Positions 63,901 through 64,000 of a stretch of DNA of 64,000 nucleotides are shown piece by piece. The stretch is taken from positions 1 through 64,000 of the forward strand of contig NZ_JABVXF010000004.1 of the NCBI RefSeq assembly GCF_013349995.1, read 5' to 3'. The notes under the pieces were generated by a model. It had not been told where the DNA came from and did not search any database. It saw only the letters and a program-made list of their open reading frames with translations. Origin of the DNA: Pseudoalteromonas sp. 0303. GTDB taxonomy: Bacteria > Pseudomonadota > Gammaproteobacteria > Enterobacterales > Alteromonadaceae. The translations under genes and the position numbers were made by a program. Positions within the stretch are counted from its first letter, which is position 1, and every line of letters starts with the position of its first letter.

Positions 63901-64000
63901 GGTATTAAAAGACGGGCCGAGGGCAATAACTCGTCGCCATTGATTAATTGCATAAGCGGTTGAGGCAAACTTTCCTTGCCCGACAACCTCCCCCACTCCA
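60874..64000 (-). CDS. Hybrid sensor histidine kinase with PAS, REC and HPt (partial, 5' end outside the window)
   Basis: The visible 1040-residue frame begins at GTG 63996 but continues to the window edge, and the first membrane segment is missing, so the true start lies outside. Residues are counted from 63996. A periplasmic sensor (1-200) is followed by a membrane segment (about 206-229), a coiled coil (about 275-320), two PAS domains (about 312-420 and 425-540), HisKA with His 563 (SHEIRTP), a HATPase domain with DTGIGIS, a receiver with Asp 852, and an HPt with His 974. The phosphate could pass on to the downstream diguanylate cyclase. Confidence 0.93.
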   Translation of the reverse strand, partial: GVGEVVGQGKFASTAYAINQWRRVIALGPSFNTTLSLIQSLEAVAYVNEQGFVYIKRRSTAKSEFLTSVLDNKFRPLSINSNKLASSSVLTINGHAYFAIGKQRAANSRDYIVLIYNLKAISNWLKKIAPNYGEYIFINQDNQVIASSKTALNTAISASEHWPNVAVDMSKNNHSHLVQEATNLPIYTRFYESKQALSEPVGYDIFLEFAFLSVFLVMMFSAVFWLSQRIFVKPMTHLMNYLEQHDEGKQALVHYRIPVDWQPWFSRVKKVFSRNEELVQSLQEANKALDSQVQVKSKQLRRSIDAKERHLALLNTMLNNVPDLIYFKNIDGSFLGCNKAYERYIGLPQEKLVGQQLCDISDDNGELNELEKQVLKDRQAYQKRLTTEDNSYLFSIVPFYNEHQQFLGTMAIGRDITEQHNALNALQSSEAKLRSAMEYAANGVLLVSLDDQVLQANKAARKIFAIENANELKLIDLFAEASYQTLKNTLTELLHEKKKVYHFSLEQQELQRWLQISVSLVWNAEQTPDYYVVHVQDVTDLVKAKDDAERATLAKSRFIANLSHEIRTPLNAVLGLIDVIALQGLTQPQRNHAEQAKSAANSLLTLLNRMLDFARAESSQVQLNKAPFSLPDLIDYCQGITAPLCANKDIEFKVECDKSISDNLMGDQICLQQVLANLLTNAAKFTEQGTVTLNLMLVEESAEQQLICFTVKDTGIGISKADQSRLFDAFTQGDESLTRSHQGVGLGLAIVKYEVALMGGEIKLESEKGKGSEFCFCLQLDKAAEPVKKELVSLPSSTDLSGMLVLAVDDNPLNLSIIKSILEQIDVTVVCAHSGEKGIELANSLRPDLIFMDIQMPEMDGCQATRIIRQSFTKEQMPIYALTAHSESEDIEHSIAAGMNKHLTKPIVASKLFLAMSELDNTKEVFFDQDFILSQFANNTMLVLTMLSKFATMAAEQLLQISTLKTTDELVRVVHNVKGSAGNLGFKRLSACAHQCEARLKADGELPEQLNDELQWQIKQVIAFIIEQGSTDVEKSQGTDC

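Noticed and set aside
59982..64000. A kinase and cyclase fusion
   Set aside because: The frames differ and overlap by only 32 bp; they are two separate genes.

Overview
The window reads as a chromosomal segment of a marine gammaproteobacterium in the Alteromonadales, most likely Pseudoalteromonas or a close relative. This is inferred from the moderate GC content, from strongly conserved gene orders shared with E. coli and Shewanella (lptFG/pepA-holC-valS, nudF-yqiB-cpdA-yqiA-parE/tolC, rsmE-gshB-yqgE-ruvX, pilTU/yggS-proC-yggT-rdgB-hemW), and from families typical of that group (DUF3192, DUF4426, SO_0444-type efflux). No sequence search could be run, so the genus is an inference.

Layout. Positions 1-1570 are accessory and decayed: a 16-bp tandem array with no G on the + strand, a nested inverted repeat, a broken DUF2787-like gene and a degenerate copy of part of a tRNA-Leu 3' half, next to an intact tRNA-Leu(CAA). 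From 1.8 to 16 kb come an AidB-type acyl-CoA dehydrogenase, an RDD membrane protein, the LPS exporter subunits lptFG divergent from pepA-holC-valS, a FadL porin, an HD-GYP protein, rraB and plsC. From 16 to 26.6 kb lie topoisomerase IV (parC, parE) with a sugar-dehydrogenase-like gene between the subunits, the yqiA-cpdA-yqiB-nudF operon, divergent tolC and an LpxL-type acyltransferase. From 26.6 to 34.3 kb are a TcpQ-like anchored protein, glnE, a DUF350 protein and the rsmE-gshB-yqgE-ruvX cluster. From 34.3 to 43.6 kb are pilT-pilU with a downstream periplasmic protein, divergent yggS-proC-yggT-DUF4426-rdgB-hemW, and a DUF885 lipoprotein. From 43.7 to 64 kb the content is more variable: hypotheticals, a SIMPL protein, a PatZ-like protein acetyltransferase, a voltage-gated-type K+ channel, a very large Reg_prop-PAS-GGDEF-EAL sensor, a GNAT, two small DUF proteins, a second periplasmic binding-like protein, a PlsC-domain acyltransferase, a ZntR-like regulator with its Cys-rich efflux permease, a D-2-hydroxyacid dehydrogenase, a DUF3192 lipoprotein, and a hybrid histidine kinase followed by a PleD-like diguanylate cyclase. 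The kinase runs off the right edge.

How the genes work together. Envelope lipid and LPS functions recur (lptFG, fadL, plsC, lpxL-like, the second PlsC-domain protein, tolC). Cyclic-di-GMP signalling recurs too (HD-GYP, the propeller sensor with an apparently dead GGDEF and an intact-looking EAL domain, and the kinase/PleD-like pair). The most informative regulatory signals are a FabR-like operator at the plsC promoter, a perfect palindrome inside the aidB promoter spacer, a MerR-family promoter with a 20-bp spacer in front of the zinc-type efflux operon, a terminator-like hairpin in the apparent leader of the 55-kb acyltransferase, and a Fur-like box next to a Cys-rich membrane protein. I saw no CRISPR array, no intact transposase or prophage and no rRNA. 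Nothing in the window is clearly an undescribed system; the best candidates for novelty are the G-free repeat array beside the tRNA-Leu scar and the regulatory arrangements listed as findings.
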